Source: Streptomyces sp. STR69
GTDB lineage: Bacteria; Actinomycetota; Actinomycetes; Streptomycetales; Streptomycetaceae
Reading direction: 5' to 3'
DNA length: 64,000 bases
Assembly (NCBI RefSeq): GCF_024519455.1
Contig: NZ_JALJRY010000012.1
Span: 1-64,000, forward strand
In this document: piece after piece, positions 16,321-26,057 of the stretch
Numbering within the stretch: position 1 is the first letter of the stretch
Layout of the letters: every line of letters begins with the position of its first letter
The notes under the pieces: generated by a model
The model's input: the letters and a program-made list of their open reading frames with translations, nothing else
Told to the model about the DNA's origin: nothing
The model's database searches: none
Translations under genes and position numbers: made by a program

Positions 16321-17511
16321 GTGACTGGTCGTAGGCGGGCGTCGCGCTCCGGAGTGCTCGCGCTGTGTCTGCTGTTCGGCTCGCTGGTGGCGTGCGGCGG
16401 GCAGCCGGCGGGGGACAGCGCCGAGGTGGCGGTGCAGCGGCTGCTGGACGGACAGGCGGCGGCCGTCCTGCACCACGACGAGACGGCGTACACCCGCACC
16501 GGCGCGCGCACCGCGTACGAGAACCTGAGCGCCGTACCGCTGGCGTCCTGGTCCTACCGGCTGACCTCGCTGCACCGCACCGGCGCCACCGCGACCGCCG
16601 CCGCCGACCTCAGCTACCGCGTCCGGGGTTACGACACCTCACCCGTCACCGTCGGCCGCACGCTCACGCTCCGCCTCACCGCGGACGGACAGTGGTACGT
16701 CGCCTCCGACAAGCCCGCGAAGAAGGCGGGGCAGCAGCTGTGGGACCAGGGGAAGGTGAGCGTCGTCAAGGGCGCGCACAGCCTGGTCATGGGGGTCGGG
16801 CAGTCCGCCGCCGGCCTGCGCGAGTACCGCGCGCTCGCGGACCACGCCGTACCGGCCGTGTCGGGCGCCTGGGGCACCGACTGGACCCGGCACGTCGTCG
16901 TGCTCGTCCCCGACTCCCTGGACGGCATGGCGGGGCTCCTGGGCGCACCGGCCGCGTCCTACCGGGGCATCGCCGCGGTGACGACGGGGGAGGCGGGCGG
17001 TTCGGGCGACGCCCCGGCGGACCGGATCATCGTCAACCCGGACGCGTACGCCCTGCTGGGCTCGGTCGGCAAGCAGGTCGTGCTCACCCACGAGACGACC
17101 CATGTGGCCACCCGCGCCCACACCACCCCCGCCACCCCGCTCTGGCTCTCGGAGGGCTACGCCGACTGGATCGGCTACCGGGGCACCGGCCGCACTCCGA
17201 CGCAGGCCGCGCCCGAGTTGTACCGCGCGGTCGAGGACGGCCACGTCCCGACCGCGCTCCCCACCGACAAGGACTTCGGCTTCAGCAGCGAGGCCGGTGA
17301 ACTGGCGCAGGCCTACGAGGGCGGCTGGCTCGCCTGCCGGATGATCGAGGACCGCTGGGGAGTCGGCCAACTGGGCAAGTTCTACCGGGCCGTCGGCGCG
17401 CACAAGAAGCGGACCGGGGCGGTGGAGGACGCGATGAAGAAGGTGCTCGGAGTGGGCCTGGACGACTTCACCGCGCAGTGGCGGGACTACCTCAAGACTC
17501 AACTCGCCTGA
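16321..17511 (+). CDS. Lipoprotein with a gluzincin-like metallopeptidase domain
   Basis: 396 residues. The N-terminus has a LVAC lipobox. The C-terminal half has HETTH (His257-His261) and a downstream LSEGYADW with Glu278, matching the HExxH...E pattern of zinc gluzincins (peptidase MA-like). The N-terminal half resembles a lipoprotein NTF2-like fold, an inference only. It starts at GTG 30 nt after the NlpC/P60 gene and may be co-transcribed. The substrate is unknown; it acts on the outer face of the membrane. Confidence 0.8.
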   Translation: MTGRRRASRSGVLALCLLFGSLVACGGQPAGDSAEVAVQRLLDGQAAAVLHHDETAYTRTGARTAYENLSAVPLASWSYRLTSLHRTGATATAAADLSYRVRGYDTSPVTVGRTLTLRLTADGQWYVASDKPAKKAGQQLWDQGKVSVVKGAHSLVMGVGQSAAGLREYRALADHAVPAVSGAWGTDWTRHVVVLVPDSLDGMAGLLGAPAASYRGIAAVTTGEAGGSGDAPADRIIVNPDAYALLGSVGKQVVLTHETTHVATRAHTTPATPLWLSEGYADWIGYRGTGRTPTQAAPELYRAVEDGHVPTALPTDKDFGFSSEAGELAQAYEGGWLACRMIEDRWGVGQLGKFYRAVGAHKKRTGAVEDAMKKVLGVGLDDFTAQWRDYLKTQLA

Positions 17512-18029
17512 TCCAGTCGGTCGATGGCCTCCGTGAGCCACTCCCGCTCCGCCGCGCCGGTCGCCCGCGCGACCCTCAACATGCCTTGCCGGAACAGGTC
17601 CTGGGTCTCCTCGGCCCGCACCGGCTCGCCGTCCCGGTAGAAGAAACTCGCCGGGGTCCGCAGGAAGTCCAGGCGTCGGCGCAGCACGTCCGCCTGTTCC
17701 CGCCGGTCCGGCAGGTGCCGTAGGAAGGCCAGGACCGTGTTGAAGCGGACGTGGTCGGTGATCTCGGTCTGCTTGGGGTGGCGAAGCCGTTCCAGGAGGT
17801 CCGCGCGGCCCGTTTCGGTGAGGGACAGGACGCGGCGCGGGGCCGCGCTCGTGCCGTCCTCCGTGTGCTGGTCGAGCTTGCCCGCGGTGACCAGACGGGT
17901 GATCGCCGGGTAGAGCGCGCCGTCGCTGACCGGGCGGACATGGCCGCTGAGCGCCTTGATCCGCTCCTTCAACTCGTAGCCGTGGAGCGGTTGTTCGGCG
18001 AGGAAGCCCAGGATCGAGAGCTCCAGCAT
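17499..18029 (-). CDS. PadR family transcriptional regulator
   Basis: A 176-residue winged-helix protein with the PadR signature LSILGFLAEQPLHGYELKERI and SDGALYPAITRL, then a C-terminal dimer helix region. A perfect AAGGAGGA ribosome site fixes the ATG at 18029. It is divergent from a MATE transporter, and a perfect 11-bp inverted repeat lies between them. It probably represses both and is released by a drug ligand. It overlaps the 3' end of the metallopeptidase gene by 13 nt on the other strand. Confidence 0.92.
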   Translation of the reverse strand: MLELSILGFLAEQPLHGYELKERIKALSGHVRPVSDGALYPAITRLVTAGKLDQHTEDGTSAAPRRVLSLTETGRADLLERLRHPKQTEITDHVRFNTVLAFLRHLPDRREQADVLRRRLDFLRTPASFFYRDGEPVRAEETQDLFRQGMLRVARATGAAEREWLTEAIDRLDQAS

Positions 18030-18071
18030 GTGTCCTCCTTGCGGGCGCGATGTCCTCATGGTACCTCTTAT

Positions 18072-18098
18072 CGAGCTACCTCTAAACGAGGTAGCTCG
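18072..18098. promoter_or_regulatory. PadR operator
   Basis: CGAGCTACCTC (18072-18082) and GAGGTAGCTCG (18088-18098) form a perfect 11-bp inverted repeat with a 5-nt spacer, flanked by TATCGAG on both sides. It lies in the 86-nt gap between the divergent PadR and MATE genes. Confidence 0.8.
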
Positions 18099-18115
18099 TA
18101 TCGAGGGAGTCGCCC

Positions 18116-19666
18116 GTGAACACCCACCGCCGACAGCTCATATCGCTCGCCCACCCCGTCTACCTCTCGCTCCTCGCCTCCGTCGCCGCCGGGATCATCA
18201 ACACCGTCTGGGTCGCCCGGCTCGGCGGCCCGGCCGTCGCCGCGGTGGCCGTCGCGACCACCACCGAGAACGTGCTGCTGGGCATCGCCCTGGTCTTCGC
18301 CTCCGGCACGACCGTGCTGGTCGCCCACGCGAGGGGAGCCCGCGACCCGGCGGCGCTGCGCTCTGCGGTCCGCGGCGGCTGGGCCCTGTGCGCGCTGGTC
18401 ACCCCGATGGTCGTCACGGCCGGCTTCCTGCTCCGCGCCCCGCTGTCCCGCCTGCTCCTCGGCGGCACCGGCCCCGAACTCCCGCTCACCGTCGCCTACT
18501 TCACGATCTCCCTGCCGGGCATCGCCGTCTTCTACGTCCAGCAACTCGTCGACGGCATCCTCAAGGGCACCGGCGACACGAGGACCCCGATGCGCCTGGC
18601 CCTCCTGGCCAACGGCCTGATCCTGGTCTGCGACCCGTTCCTCATCCACCTCTACGGCGTCCGGGGCGCCGCCGCCTCCACCGTGCTGTGCCGGGTGCTC
18701 GCGCTGGGGGTGGGACTGCGCGCCCTGCGCCGCAACGCCCTGCTGCGGACGAAGTCCGTCCCCTCCGGACCCCTCTCCGCCGCCCCGCCGCGCGGGCAGG
18801 CGGTCCCCGGCCGGTCCGCGTCCGCAGGGCCGGCCTCTGCCCGGACTGCTTCCGCCGGGCCCGCCTCCACAGAGCCGGCCTCCACAGAACCGGCCCCCGC
18901 CGAGTCCGCGCCCGCAGGACCCGCCCCCACGCGGTCGGCCCCCACCCAGCCCCTCTCCGCCGCCCTGCGCCGGACGTTCGCCACCGGCCTGCCCATGTCC
19001 GCCGACTTCACCGTGCGGCAGGGCGGCGCGCTGGTGCTGGTCGCGGTCGTGGCGCGGCTCGGGGTGACGGCGGTGGCCGCGTACGCCATCGGCTACAAGG
19101 TCCTGTACCTCGCGACGATGGCCTTCTACTCCGTACGGCAGGCCGCCTCCATCCACACCGCGCACCTGCGGGGGACGGGCAAGGACGCGAGGCGGGAGAT
19201 CGGACGCCAGGCGATGCTCGTGTCCGGCGCGGTCGGCGTGCTGGCGGCCGTCCTGCTGTGCGCCACCGCCCCCTGGATCATGGCCGCCTTCGGCACCGGC
19301 CCCCAAGTCGCCCACGAGGGCGCCCTGTTCCTGCGCTGCGTCGGCCCCTATCTGCTGCTGATGGCCTGCTTCATCGCGCTCGGCGGGGTCTTCGAGGGGA
19401 GCGGCGGAGCACCGGCGCTGTTCCGGGTCACCGTGCTCGGCACGGCGGTCCAACTCCCTCTGGCGTACGGCCTGTCGGGGTTCGGGCTGCCCGGTGTGTG
19501 CCTGGCGATGGCGCTCTCGATGGGCGTGCAGTGCGCGGTGGTGGCGGTCCTCTTCCGGCGCGACAGGGCCCGTCCGGCGGACCGGGGCGGAGCCGGGGAA
19601 CGGCGCCCCGTCGATGCCGGTGGGCAGCGGGCGGTGCGTACGGCTGTACGGCGGCACAGGCCGTGA
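18116..19666 (+). CDS. MATE family efflux transporter with a central Ala/Pro-rich linker
   Basis: 516 residues, about 12 membrane helices in two halves, fitting a cation-coupled multidrug exporter. FASGTTVLVAHARGA in helix 2 and ILKGTGDTRTPM in the middle are MATE-like. Residues of about 214-279 are an unusual low-complexity linker rich in Ala, Pro, Ser and Thr with degenerate ASTEPA-type repeats, joining the two halves. It starts at GTG with GAGGGAG upstream. PadR control is inferred from the shared operator. Confidence 0.9.
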   Translation: MNTHRRQLISLAHPVYLSLLASVAAGIINTVWVARLGGPAVAAVAVATTTENVLLGIALVFASGTTVLVAHARGARDPAALRSAVRGGWALCALVTPMVVTAGFLLRAPLSRLLLGGTGPELPLTVAYFTISLPGIAVFYVQQLVDGILKGTGDTRTPMRLALLANGLILVCDPFLIHLYGVRGAAASTVLCRVLALGVGLRALRRNALLRTKSVPSGPLSAAPPRGQAVPGRSASAGPASARTASAGPASTEPASTEPAPAESAPAGPAPTRSAPTQPLSAALRRTFATGLPMSADFTVRQGGALVLVAVVARLGVTAVAAYAIGYKVLYLATMAFYSVRQAASIHTAHLRGTGKDARREIGRQAMLVSGAVGVLAAVLLCATAPWIMAAFGTGPQVAHEGALFLRCVGPYLLLMACFIALGGVFEGSGGAPALFRVTVLGTAVQLPLAYGLSGFGLPGVCLAMALSMGVQCAVVAVLFRRDRARPADRGGAGERRPVDAGGQRAVRTAVRRHRP

Positions 19667-19753
19667 ACTGGGCGGATGCCGCTGCGGGCGATGTGATGGG
19701 GGAGTGCGTGTCGGCCCCGCGTCCGCCGCGTGACCGGCCGGACAGGTCCGGCG

Positions 19754-21031
19754 TCAGGAGGAGGTCGAGGTCGCCTTCGAGCGCGTGGCCTGATTCGGGA
19801 GCGGTGGTACGTCCGCCCAGGTGACCGACGCCCGCCACAGTTCGCGGGCGGCGGTGAGCGCCGCCGCGATCAGGAGGCCGTTGCGGAGGAACAGGAGGGC
19901 GATGCCCAGGTCGTCGCTGGCGACCACGTCGGCGAACCAGACCGGGAACTCCAGGACCGTCACGAAGGCCGCCGCCAGGACCAGGCCGACCGGGAGTTTC
20001 ATGCGGCTGGCGCGGAAGCAGGAGCAGACGGCCGCGAGGCCGATCAGCCAGACGACGTACTGCGGGCTGATCACCCGGCTGGTGACCGTGAACATCAGCA
20101 CCGCCACGAAGGCCGCGTCCGCGAGGGTGTGCGGGAGGAAGCGGGCCGCCATCAGCCGCCACAGCATGAGCCAGCCGAAGGCGATCGCCGTGAGGCCCAG
20201 GGCGGCCGTGCTGACCCAGTTGACGTACGGGCCGACGAACTCGACCGAGCCGTAGTTCAGGAGCACCTGGCCCTGCCAGCCGAAGTGCCGGGCGACGTGG
20301 AAGACCAGGGAGCCCAGCGACTCCACCTCCGTGCCCCGCTCGCGCTGGAACGTCAGGAACGCGAACGCGCCCGGCATCGACACCGCGAAGACGGAGGCGA
20401 CCGCGACCACGGTCACCGCCGCCGCACCCCAGGCCCGGCGCTTGACCGCGCCCAGCAGGAGCAGCGCGGGCCACACCTTCAGCAGGGCGCCGAAGCCCAC
20501 CAGCGCGCCCATCACACGCGGATGCCGGACGCCGGCGAGCAGCGCGGCCACGGCGACCGCGGTCACCATCACGTCGTAGCGCGCGTACACGGTCGGGCCC
20601 AGGAGCGGGACGCCCGCCACCCACACCCAGGCACCGCGCAGCGTCCGGCCGGGGCGCAGGCCCGTGTACAGGAGCAGGGCCAGGACGGCCAGGTCGGCGA
20701 GGCAGGCGAGGACGAAGAACGCCGACGCGTAGTCGAGGAAGCCCAGCAGGGCGGGGGAGAGGATCGGGAGGGCGGCGGCGGGCGGGTACTGCCAGGTGAC
20801 GTCGTCCAGCGGGAAGCTGCCGTGCCGCAGGGTCTCGTACCAGCCCTGGTAGATCACCGACACATCGCTGGTGACGTCCGGGCCGGGGAACACGAACACC
20901 TTGAAGACGAACAGCAGCAGAACGATCCGGGTCAGGCCCCAGGTCCCCAGCAGCGCTGCCAGCCGCCGTCTCGCGCCCGCGATCTCCACCTGAGCCCCTG
21001 TTCCGTGCCGTGCCTGCCGGGTGAGGGCCAC
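19754..21031 (-). CDS. GT87-like polyprenyl-phosphate mannosyltransferase
   Basis: 425 residues and about ten membrane helices. The first loop has DVTSDVSVIYQGWY with acidic residues, and WQYPPAAALPILSP follows; both fit the GT-C fold of GT87 enzymes that use polyprenyl-phosphate mannose. The GTG at 21031 has GGAG 5 nt upstream and is divergent from a PimB-like gene 82 nt away. Together they suggest mannosylation of envelope lipids or glycans. The precise acceptor is unknown. Confidence 0.82.
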   Translation of the reverse strand: MALTRQARHGTGAQVEIAGARRRLAALLGTWGLTRIVLLLFVFKVFVFPGPDVTSDVSVIYQGWYETLRHGSFPLDDVTWQYPPAAALPILSPALLGFLDYASAFFVLACLADLAVLALLLYTGLRPGRTLRGAWVWVAGVPLLGPTVYARYDVMVTAVAVAALLAGVRHPRVMGALVGFGALLKVWPALLLLGAVKRRAWGAAAVTVVAVASVFAVSMPGAFAFLTFQRERGTEVESLGSLVFHVARHFGWQGQVLLNYGSVEFVGPYVNWVSTAALGLTAIAFGWLMLWRLMAARFLPHTLADAAFVAVLMFTVTSRVISPQYVVWLIGLAAVCSCFRASRMKLPVGLVLAAAFVTVLEFPVWFADVVASDDLGIALLFLRNGLLIAAALTAARELWRASVTWADVPPLPNQATRSKATSTSS

Positions 21032-21112
21032 ATGTTCTCCCGACCCGCTGTGCGATGGCCATGAAGCGCGGCCGTGCCGAGCTGTGAACCCACCCCGGGT
21101 AAGGTCGGCCGC

Positions 21113-22267
21113 GTGCGCAAGACCCTGATCGTGACCAATGACTTTCCGCCCCGGCCCGGGGGCATCCAGGCCTTCCTGCACAACATGGCGCTGCGGCTGG
21201 AGCCCGAGCGGCTCGTCGTCTACGCCTCGACCTGGAAGCGCGGCCGGGAGGGCGCAGAGGCGACCGCCGCCTTCGACGCGGAGCAGCCCTTCACCGTCGT
21301 ACGGGATGCGACGACCATGCTGCTGCCGACGCCCGCGGCGACCCGCACAGCCGTCGGACTGCTGCGTGAACACGGGTGTACGGCGGTGTGGTTCGGGGCG
21401 GCGGCGCCGCTCGGGCTGATGGCGCCGGCGCTGCGGAAGGCCGGTGCCGAGCGGCTGGTGGCCACCACGCACGGGCACGAGGCCGGGTGGGCGCAGCTGC
21501 CCGCCTCGCGTCAACTCCTGCACCGCATCGGGGAGTCGACGGACACGATCACCTACCTCGGGGAGTACACGCGGTCGCGGATCGCCGGTGCGCTGAGCCC
21601 GGAGGCGGCGGCGCGGATGGTCCAACTGCCGCCCGGCGTCGACGAGAAGGTCTTCCACCCGGGTTCCGGCGGTGCCGAGGTCCGGGCGCGGCTCGGGCTG
21701 AGCGACCGGCCCGTCGTCGTGTGCGTCTCGCGGCTCGTGCCGCGCAAGGGGCAGGACACGCTGATCCTCGCCATGCCGCGCATCCTGGCCCGGCAGCCCG
21801 ACGCCGTCCTGCTGATCGTGGGCGGCGGACCGTACGAGAAGGACCTGCGGCGGCTCGTGCGGGAGACGGGTGTCGGCGACTCCGTGCGCTTCACGGGGGC
21901 CGTGCCCTGGGCCGAACTGCCTGCGCACTACGGCGCCGGTGACGTCTTCGCGATGCCGTGCCGGACCCGGCGCGGCGGGCTCGACGTCGAGGGGCTCGGC
22001 ATCGTCTACCTGGAGGCGTCCGCCACCGGGCTGCCCGTCGTCGCCGGTGACTCCGGCGGCGCGCCCGACGCGGTGCTCGACGGCGAGACCGGGTGGGTGG
22101 TGCGCGGCGGGTCCCCGGAGGAGGCCGCCGACCGGATCGTCGCGCTGCTCGGTGACCCGGAACTGCGCCGCAACATGGGCGAGCGGGGCCGCAGTTGGGT
22201 CGAGGAGAAGTGGCGCTGGGATCTACTCGCGGAGAAATTGAAAACCTTGTTGCACACCGGGGACTAG
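21113..22267 (+). CDS. GT4 glycosyltransferase, PimB'-like mannosyltransferase
   Basis: A 384-residue GT-B enzyme. FPPRPGGIQAFLHNMA, the VSRLVPRKGQDTLI motif and the nucleotide-binding EASATGLPVVAGDSGGAPDAV segment are typical of GDP-mannose-dependent phosphatidylinositol-mannoside transferases. Its neighbourhood (FadD15-like, SRPBCC, ArsA-like, acyltransferase) resembles that of mycobacterial pimB'. The GTG 21113 begins at the conserved RKTLIVTNDF. It probably adds the second mannose in PIM synthesis on the cytoplasmic side. Confidence 0.85.
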   Translation: MRKTLIVTNDFPPRPGGIQAFLHNMALRLEPERLVVYASTWKRGREGAEATAAFDAEQPFTVVRDATTMLLPTPAATRTAVGLLREHGCTAVWFGAAAPLGLMAPALRKAGAERLVATTHGHEAGWAQLPASRQLLHRIGESTDTITYLGEYTRSRIAGALSPEAAARMVQLPPGVDEKVFHPGSGGAEVRARLGLSDRPVVVCVSRLVPRKGQDTLILAMPRILARQPDAVLLIVGGGPYEKDLRRLVRETGVGDSVRFTGAVPWAELPAHYGAGDVFAMPCRTRRGGLDVEGLGIVYLEASATGLPVVAGDSGGAPDAVLDGETGWVVRGGSPEEAADRIVALLGDPELRRNMGERGRSWVEEKWRWDLLAEKLKTLLHTGD

Positions 22268-22299
22268 GCGGAACCGGATAATCCGCAGATGCTGCGCGC

Positions 22300-23931
22300 A
22301 TGACAGCAAAACTGACACAGCATCAGCTGACGAGACGTCAAATACTGGGCATGGTCGCCCTCCAGACCGCCGCAGCGGCCGGTCTCACCCGAATCGGCCT
22401 CCAGTCGGCCCAGGCCGTCGAACCGGCGGCCGTCGAAACCGCCCCCGCGATCGTCGTCGGCTCCGGCTACGGCGGCGCGGTCGCCGCCCTCCGCCTGGGC
22501 CAGGCCGGCATCACCACCCTCGTCCTGGAGATGGGCAGGCTCTGGAACACGCCCGGCTCCGACGGCAAGATCTTCTGCAACACCGCCAACCCGGACCAGC
22601 GGTCGATGTGGTTCAAGACCCGCACCGAGGCCCCGCTCGCGAGCTTCCTCTGGCTGGACGTCGTCAACAAGGACATCACCGCGTACCCGGGTGTCCTGGA
22701 CCGCGTGCACTACGACAACATGTCCGTGTACGTGGGACGCGGTGTCGGCGGGGGCTCGCTGGTCAACGGCGGGATGGCGGTCACCCCGCGCCAGTCGTAC
22801 TTCACCGAGCAGTTCCCCGCCGTGGACGCCACCGCGATGTACAACACGTACTTCCCGCGCGCCCGCACCATGCTCGGCGTCAACACCGTCGACCCGACCT
22901 GGTTCGAGTCGACCGAGTGGTACCAGTTCACCCGCACCTCACGGAAGGCCGCCACGAACACCGGCCTGACGACCACCTTCGTGCCCAACGTCTACGACTT
23001 CGGCTACATGCAGCAGGAGGCGGCCGGCACCGCCACCAAGTCGGCGCTCGCCCAGGAGGTCATCTACGGCAACAACTACGGCAAGAAGAGCCTCGACAAG
23101 ACCTATCTCGCCTCGGCGCTCGGCACCGGCAAGGTCACCATCCACACCATGGAGAAGGTGAAGGCCGTCACGCGGGCGAGCGACGGGTCCTACCTGCTGA
23201 CCGTCGACCGGATCGACAACACCGGCGCGGTCGTCGAGACCAAGCAGTACAGCTGCACCTATCTGTTCCTCGGCGGCGGCAGCCTCGGCACCACCGAACT
23301 CCTCGTCCGCGCCCGGGACACCGGCACCCTGCCCGCGCTCAACTCCTCGGTCGGGGCGGGCTGGGGGCCCAACGGCAACACCATGCTGGGCCGCGCCAAC
23401 CACATCTGGGACACCACCGGCGCCAACCAGTCGACCATGCCGGTCATGGGCATCGACGACTGGGCCAACACCGACAACCCGGTCTTCGCGGAGATCGCCC
23501 CGCTGCCCATCGGGTTCGAGACCTGGGTGAGCCTCTATCTGGCGATCACCAAGAACCCCCAACGGGCCTCCTTCACCTACGACTCGGCGAGCGGCACGGT
23601 GAAGCTGGGCTGGACCGCGGCCCAGAGCGCGGTCTCCGTCGCCATGGCCAAGAAGCTCTTCGACCGGATCAACTCGGCCAACGCGACGGTCTACCGCTCC
23701 GACCTGTTCGGCACGCCCAGCAAGGTGTTCGCGGACGACTTCTGCTACCACCCGCTGGGCGGCTGCGTGTTGGGCAACGCGACCGACAACTACGGCCGGG
23801 TGAAGGGGTATTCGAAGCTGTACATCACGGACGGTTCGCTGGTGCCCGGCAACATCGGCGTGAACCCGTTCGTCACGATCACCGCGCTCGCCGAGCGCAC
23901 GCTGGAACGGGTCCTCGCCGAGGACTTCTGA
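22300..23931 (+). CDS. choA: Cholesterol oxidase, secreted by the Tat route
   Basis: A 543-residue GMC-fold flavoenzyme that oxidises and isomerises cholesterol to cholest-4-en-3-one. The signal peptide has a twin-arginine motif (LTRRQILGMVA). The FAD fold starts at IVVGSGYGGAVAALRLG. The catalytic residues are Glu398, His484 and Asn522; subtracting 37 gives 361, 447 and 485, exactly the mature numbering known for Streptomyces cholesterol oxidase. No choP-type P450 gene sits next to it. It is convergent with the acyl-CoA ligase gene. Confidence 0.95.
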   Translation: MTAKLTQHQLTRRQILGMVALQTAAAAGLTRIGLQSAQAVEPAAVETAPAIVVGSGYGGAVAALRLGQAGITTLVLEMGRLWNTPGSDGKIFCNTANPDQRSMWFKTRTEAPLASFLWLDVVNKDITAYPGVLDRVHYDNMSVYVGRGVGGGSLVNGGMAVTPRQSYFTEQFPAVDATAMYNTYFPRARTMLGVNTVDPTWFESTEWYQFTRTSRKAATNTGLTTTFVPNVYDFGYMQQEAAGTATKSALAQEVIYGNNYGKKSLDKTYLASALGTGKVTIHTMEKVKAVTRASDGSYLLTVDRIDNTGAVVETKQYSCTYLFLGGGSLGTTELLVRARDTGTLPALNSSVGAGWGPNGNTMLGRANHIWDTTGANQSTMPVMGIDDWANTDNPVFAEIAPLPIGFETWVSLYLAITKNPQRASFTYDSASGTVKLGWTAAQSAVSVAMAKKLFDRINSANATVYRSDLFGTPSKVFADDFCYHPLGGCVLGNATDNYGRVKGYSKLYITDGSLVPGNIGVNPFVTITALAERTLERVLAEDF

Positions 23932-23962
23932 GCCGAAAGTCCCAACTGCCCCGACTACCCGT

Positions 23963-25759
23963 CTACTTCTGGTAGATGGCCTCGATCTCGTCCGCGTAGT
24001 CCCTCGCCACCACATTGCGCTTGAGCTTCAGGGACGGCGTCAGGTGGCCCGACTCCTCCGTGAACTGGGAGGACAGAATGCGGAACTTCCGCACCGATTC
24101 CGCCTTCGACACCGCGGCGTTGCCGTCGTCGACGGCGTCCTGGATCGCCTGCACCAGATCCGGGTCGTCGCGCAGCGACGCCGCGGTGGAACCCGCCGGC
24201 TTGCCGTGCTCGGCCGCCCAGCGGCCCAGGAACTCGTCGTCGATGGTGACCAGCGCGCCCACGAAGGGCCGCCCGTCCCCGACGACCATGCACTCCGCGA
24301 CCAGCGCGTGCGCGCGGATGCGGTCCTCGATCACGGCCGGGGCGACGTTCTTGCCGCCTGCGGTGACGATGATCTCCTTCTTGCGGCCGGTGATCCTGAG
24401 GTAGCCGTCCTCGTCGAGGGTGCCGATGTCCCCCGTGTGGAACCAGCCGTCGGCCAGCGCCTCGGCCGTGGCCGCTTCGTTGTTCCAGTAGCCCTTGAAC
24501 AGGTGCTCGCCGTGCAGCAGCACCTCGCCGTCGTCCGCGATCCGCACCACCGAGCCGGGCAGCGGCTGCCCGACCGTGCCGATCTTCGTCCGGTCCCAGG
24601 GGTTGAAGGCCGTGGCGGCACAGGACTCGGTCAGCCCGTACCCCTCAAGGACGGTGAAGCCGATCCCCCGGAAGAAGTGACCCAGCCGCTCGCCCAGCGG
24701 GGCGCCCCCGGAGATCGCGTACTCGCCCTTGCCGCCGAGCACTGCGCGCAGCTTGCTGTAGACGAGCTTGTCGAAGGTCTTGTACTTGATCTTCAGACCG
24801 AGCGACGGACCCGACGGCGTGTCCAGCGCGCGGCTGTACGCGATCGCGGTGTCGGCCGCCTTGTCGAAGATCTTGCCCTTGCCGTCCGCCTGCGCCTTGG
24901 CGCGCGCCGAGTTGTAGACCTTCTCGAAGACACGCGGCACACCGAGGATCAACGTCGGCCGGAACGAGGCGAGTTCATCGGTGAGGTTCTTGATGTCCGG
25001 GACCAGGCCCAGCTTGATCGGCGCCATCATCGGCGCGATCTGCACCAGCCGCCCGAAGACGTGCGCGAGCGGCAGGAACAGCAGCACCGAGCACTCGCCG
25101 GTACGGAACAGCGGGCGCAGCCGCTCCACGATGTTGCCGCACTCCGCGAAGAAGCTGCGGTGGGTGAGCACACAGCCCTTGGGCCGGCCGGTGGTGCCAC
25201 TCGTGTACACGATGGTCGCCGGGTCGTCGGCCTTCGCCTGCGAGCTGCGCTCCTCGACGGTCGCGTCCGAGACGTCCTTGCCCGCGCGGCCCAGCTCGTC
25301 GATCGCGCCGGCGTCGATCTGCCAGACGTGCTTGAGCGCGGGCAGCTGCGCCCGCACCGACTCGACGGCGGCGGCGTGCCCGTCCTGCTCCACGACGAGG
25401 GCGGTGGCACCCGAGTCGCTCAGGATCCACTGCACCTGCTCCGGCGAGCTGGTCTCGTACACCGGCACGGTGATCGCGCCCGCACACCAGATCGCGAAGT
25501 CGAGCAGCGTCCACTCGTACCGGGTGCGGGACATCAGCCCGACCCGGTCGCCGGGCTGGACGCCGGAGGCGATGAGCCCCTTGGCGGCGGCGTGCACCTC
25601 GGCGAGGAAGACCGTGGCGGTCACGTCCTGCCAGCCGCCGTTCGCCTTGCGGGCGATCACGGCGACATCTGGGTGCTGCGCGGCGTTTCTGCGGACGATG
25701 TCGGTCAGATTGCCGTCCGCAGGGACCTCGTACAAAGCCGGAAGGCTGAACTCGCGCAA
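23963..25759 (-). CDS. Long-chain fatty acid-CoA ligase, FadD15-like
   Basis: 598 residues of the adenylate-forming family. The P-loop is YTSGTTGRPKG; GYGLTE and the TGDIG/GRKKEIIVTAGGKNVAP motifs are intact. It makes acyl-CoA from fatty acid, ATP and CoA. The start is TTG 25759 with GAGGAG 8 nt upstream; the N-terminus MREFSLPALYEVP matches the family. It is convergent with choA and divergent from a phosphoesterase gene. Confidence 0.93.
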   Translation of the reverse strand: MREFSLPALYEVPADGNLTDIVRRNAAQHPDVAVIARKANGGWQDVTATVFLAEVHAAAKGLIASGVQPGDRVGLMSRTRYEWTLLDFAIWCAGAITVPVYETSSPEQVQWILSDSGATALVVEQDGHAAAVESVRAQLPALKHVWQIDAGAIDELGRAGKDVSDATVEERSSQAKADDPATIVYTSGTTGRPKGCVLTHRSFFAECGNIVERLRPLFRTGECSVLLFLPLAHVFGRLVQIAPMMAPIKLGLVPDIKNLTDELASFRPTLILGVPRVFEKVYNSARAKAQADGKGKIFDKAADTAIAYSRALDTPSGPSLGLKIKYKTFDKLVYSKLRAVLGGKGEYAISGGAPLGERLGHFFRGIGFTVLEGYGLTESCAATAFNPWDRTKIGTVGQPLPGSVVRIADDGEVLLHGEHLFKGYWNNEAATAEALADGWFHTGDIGTLDEDGYLRITGRKKEIIVTAGGKNVAPAVIEDRIRAHALVAECMVVGDGRPFVGALVTIDDEFLGRWAAEHGKPAGSTAASLRDDPDLVQAIQDAVDDGNAAVSKAESVRKFRILSSQFTEESGHLTPSLKLKRNVVARDYADEIEAIYQK

Positions 25760-26057
25760 GACTGCTGCTCCTCATAGGGCGCCGGCGCCACGACGTTGTG
25801 TGATGCGACGGTCCGGTCCAAGGCTCGGGCAGGTGCTTCAGGACCGGGTAATTGAAATCCTGAGCACGACTGGACTGCCCGGACGTTCCCCGCCGGTATG
25901 GCTCCTACGACAGGGGGTCCCGGCGAGATGTTCGCTGCGTCACACAGATTGGTGTTTCCTCCCGGGCACAGTAGTCCACGCGTTTCTTAACTGGCCAGTA
26001 ACCGCAAGCGGCGCCGCCACTGTTCACGTTTGCCGCACACGCCTACGCTTGATCGTC
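25760..26057. other. Divergent intergenic region, 298 nt
   Basis: Holds the fadD15-like ribosome site on the minus side and, near the right end, TACGCT (26044-26049) 8 nt before the phosphoesterase ATG, a possible -10 for a leaderless message. Nothing else recognised. Confidence 0.4.
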
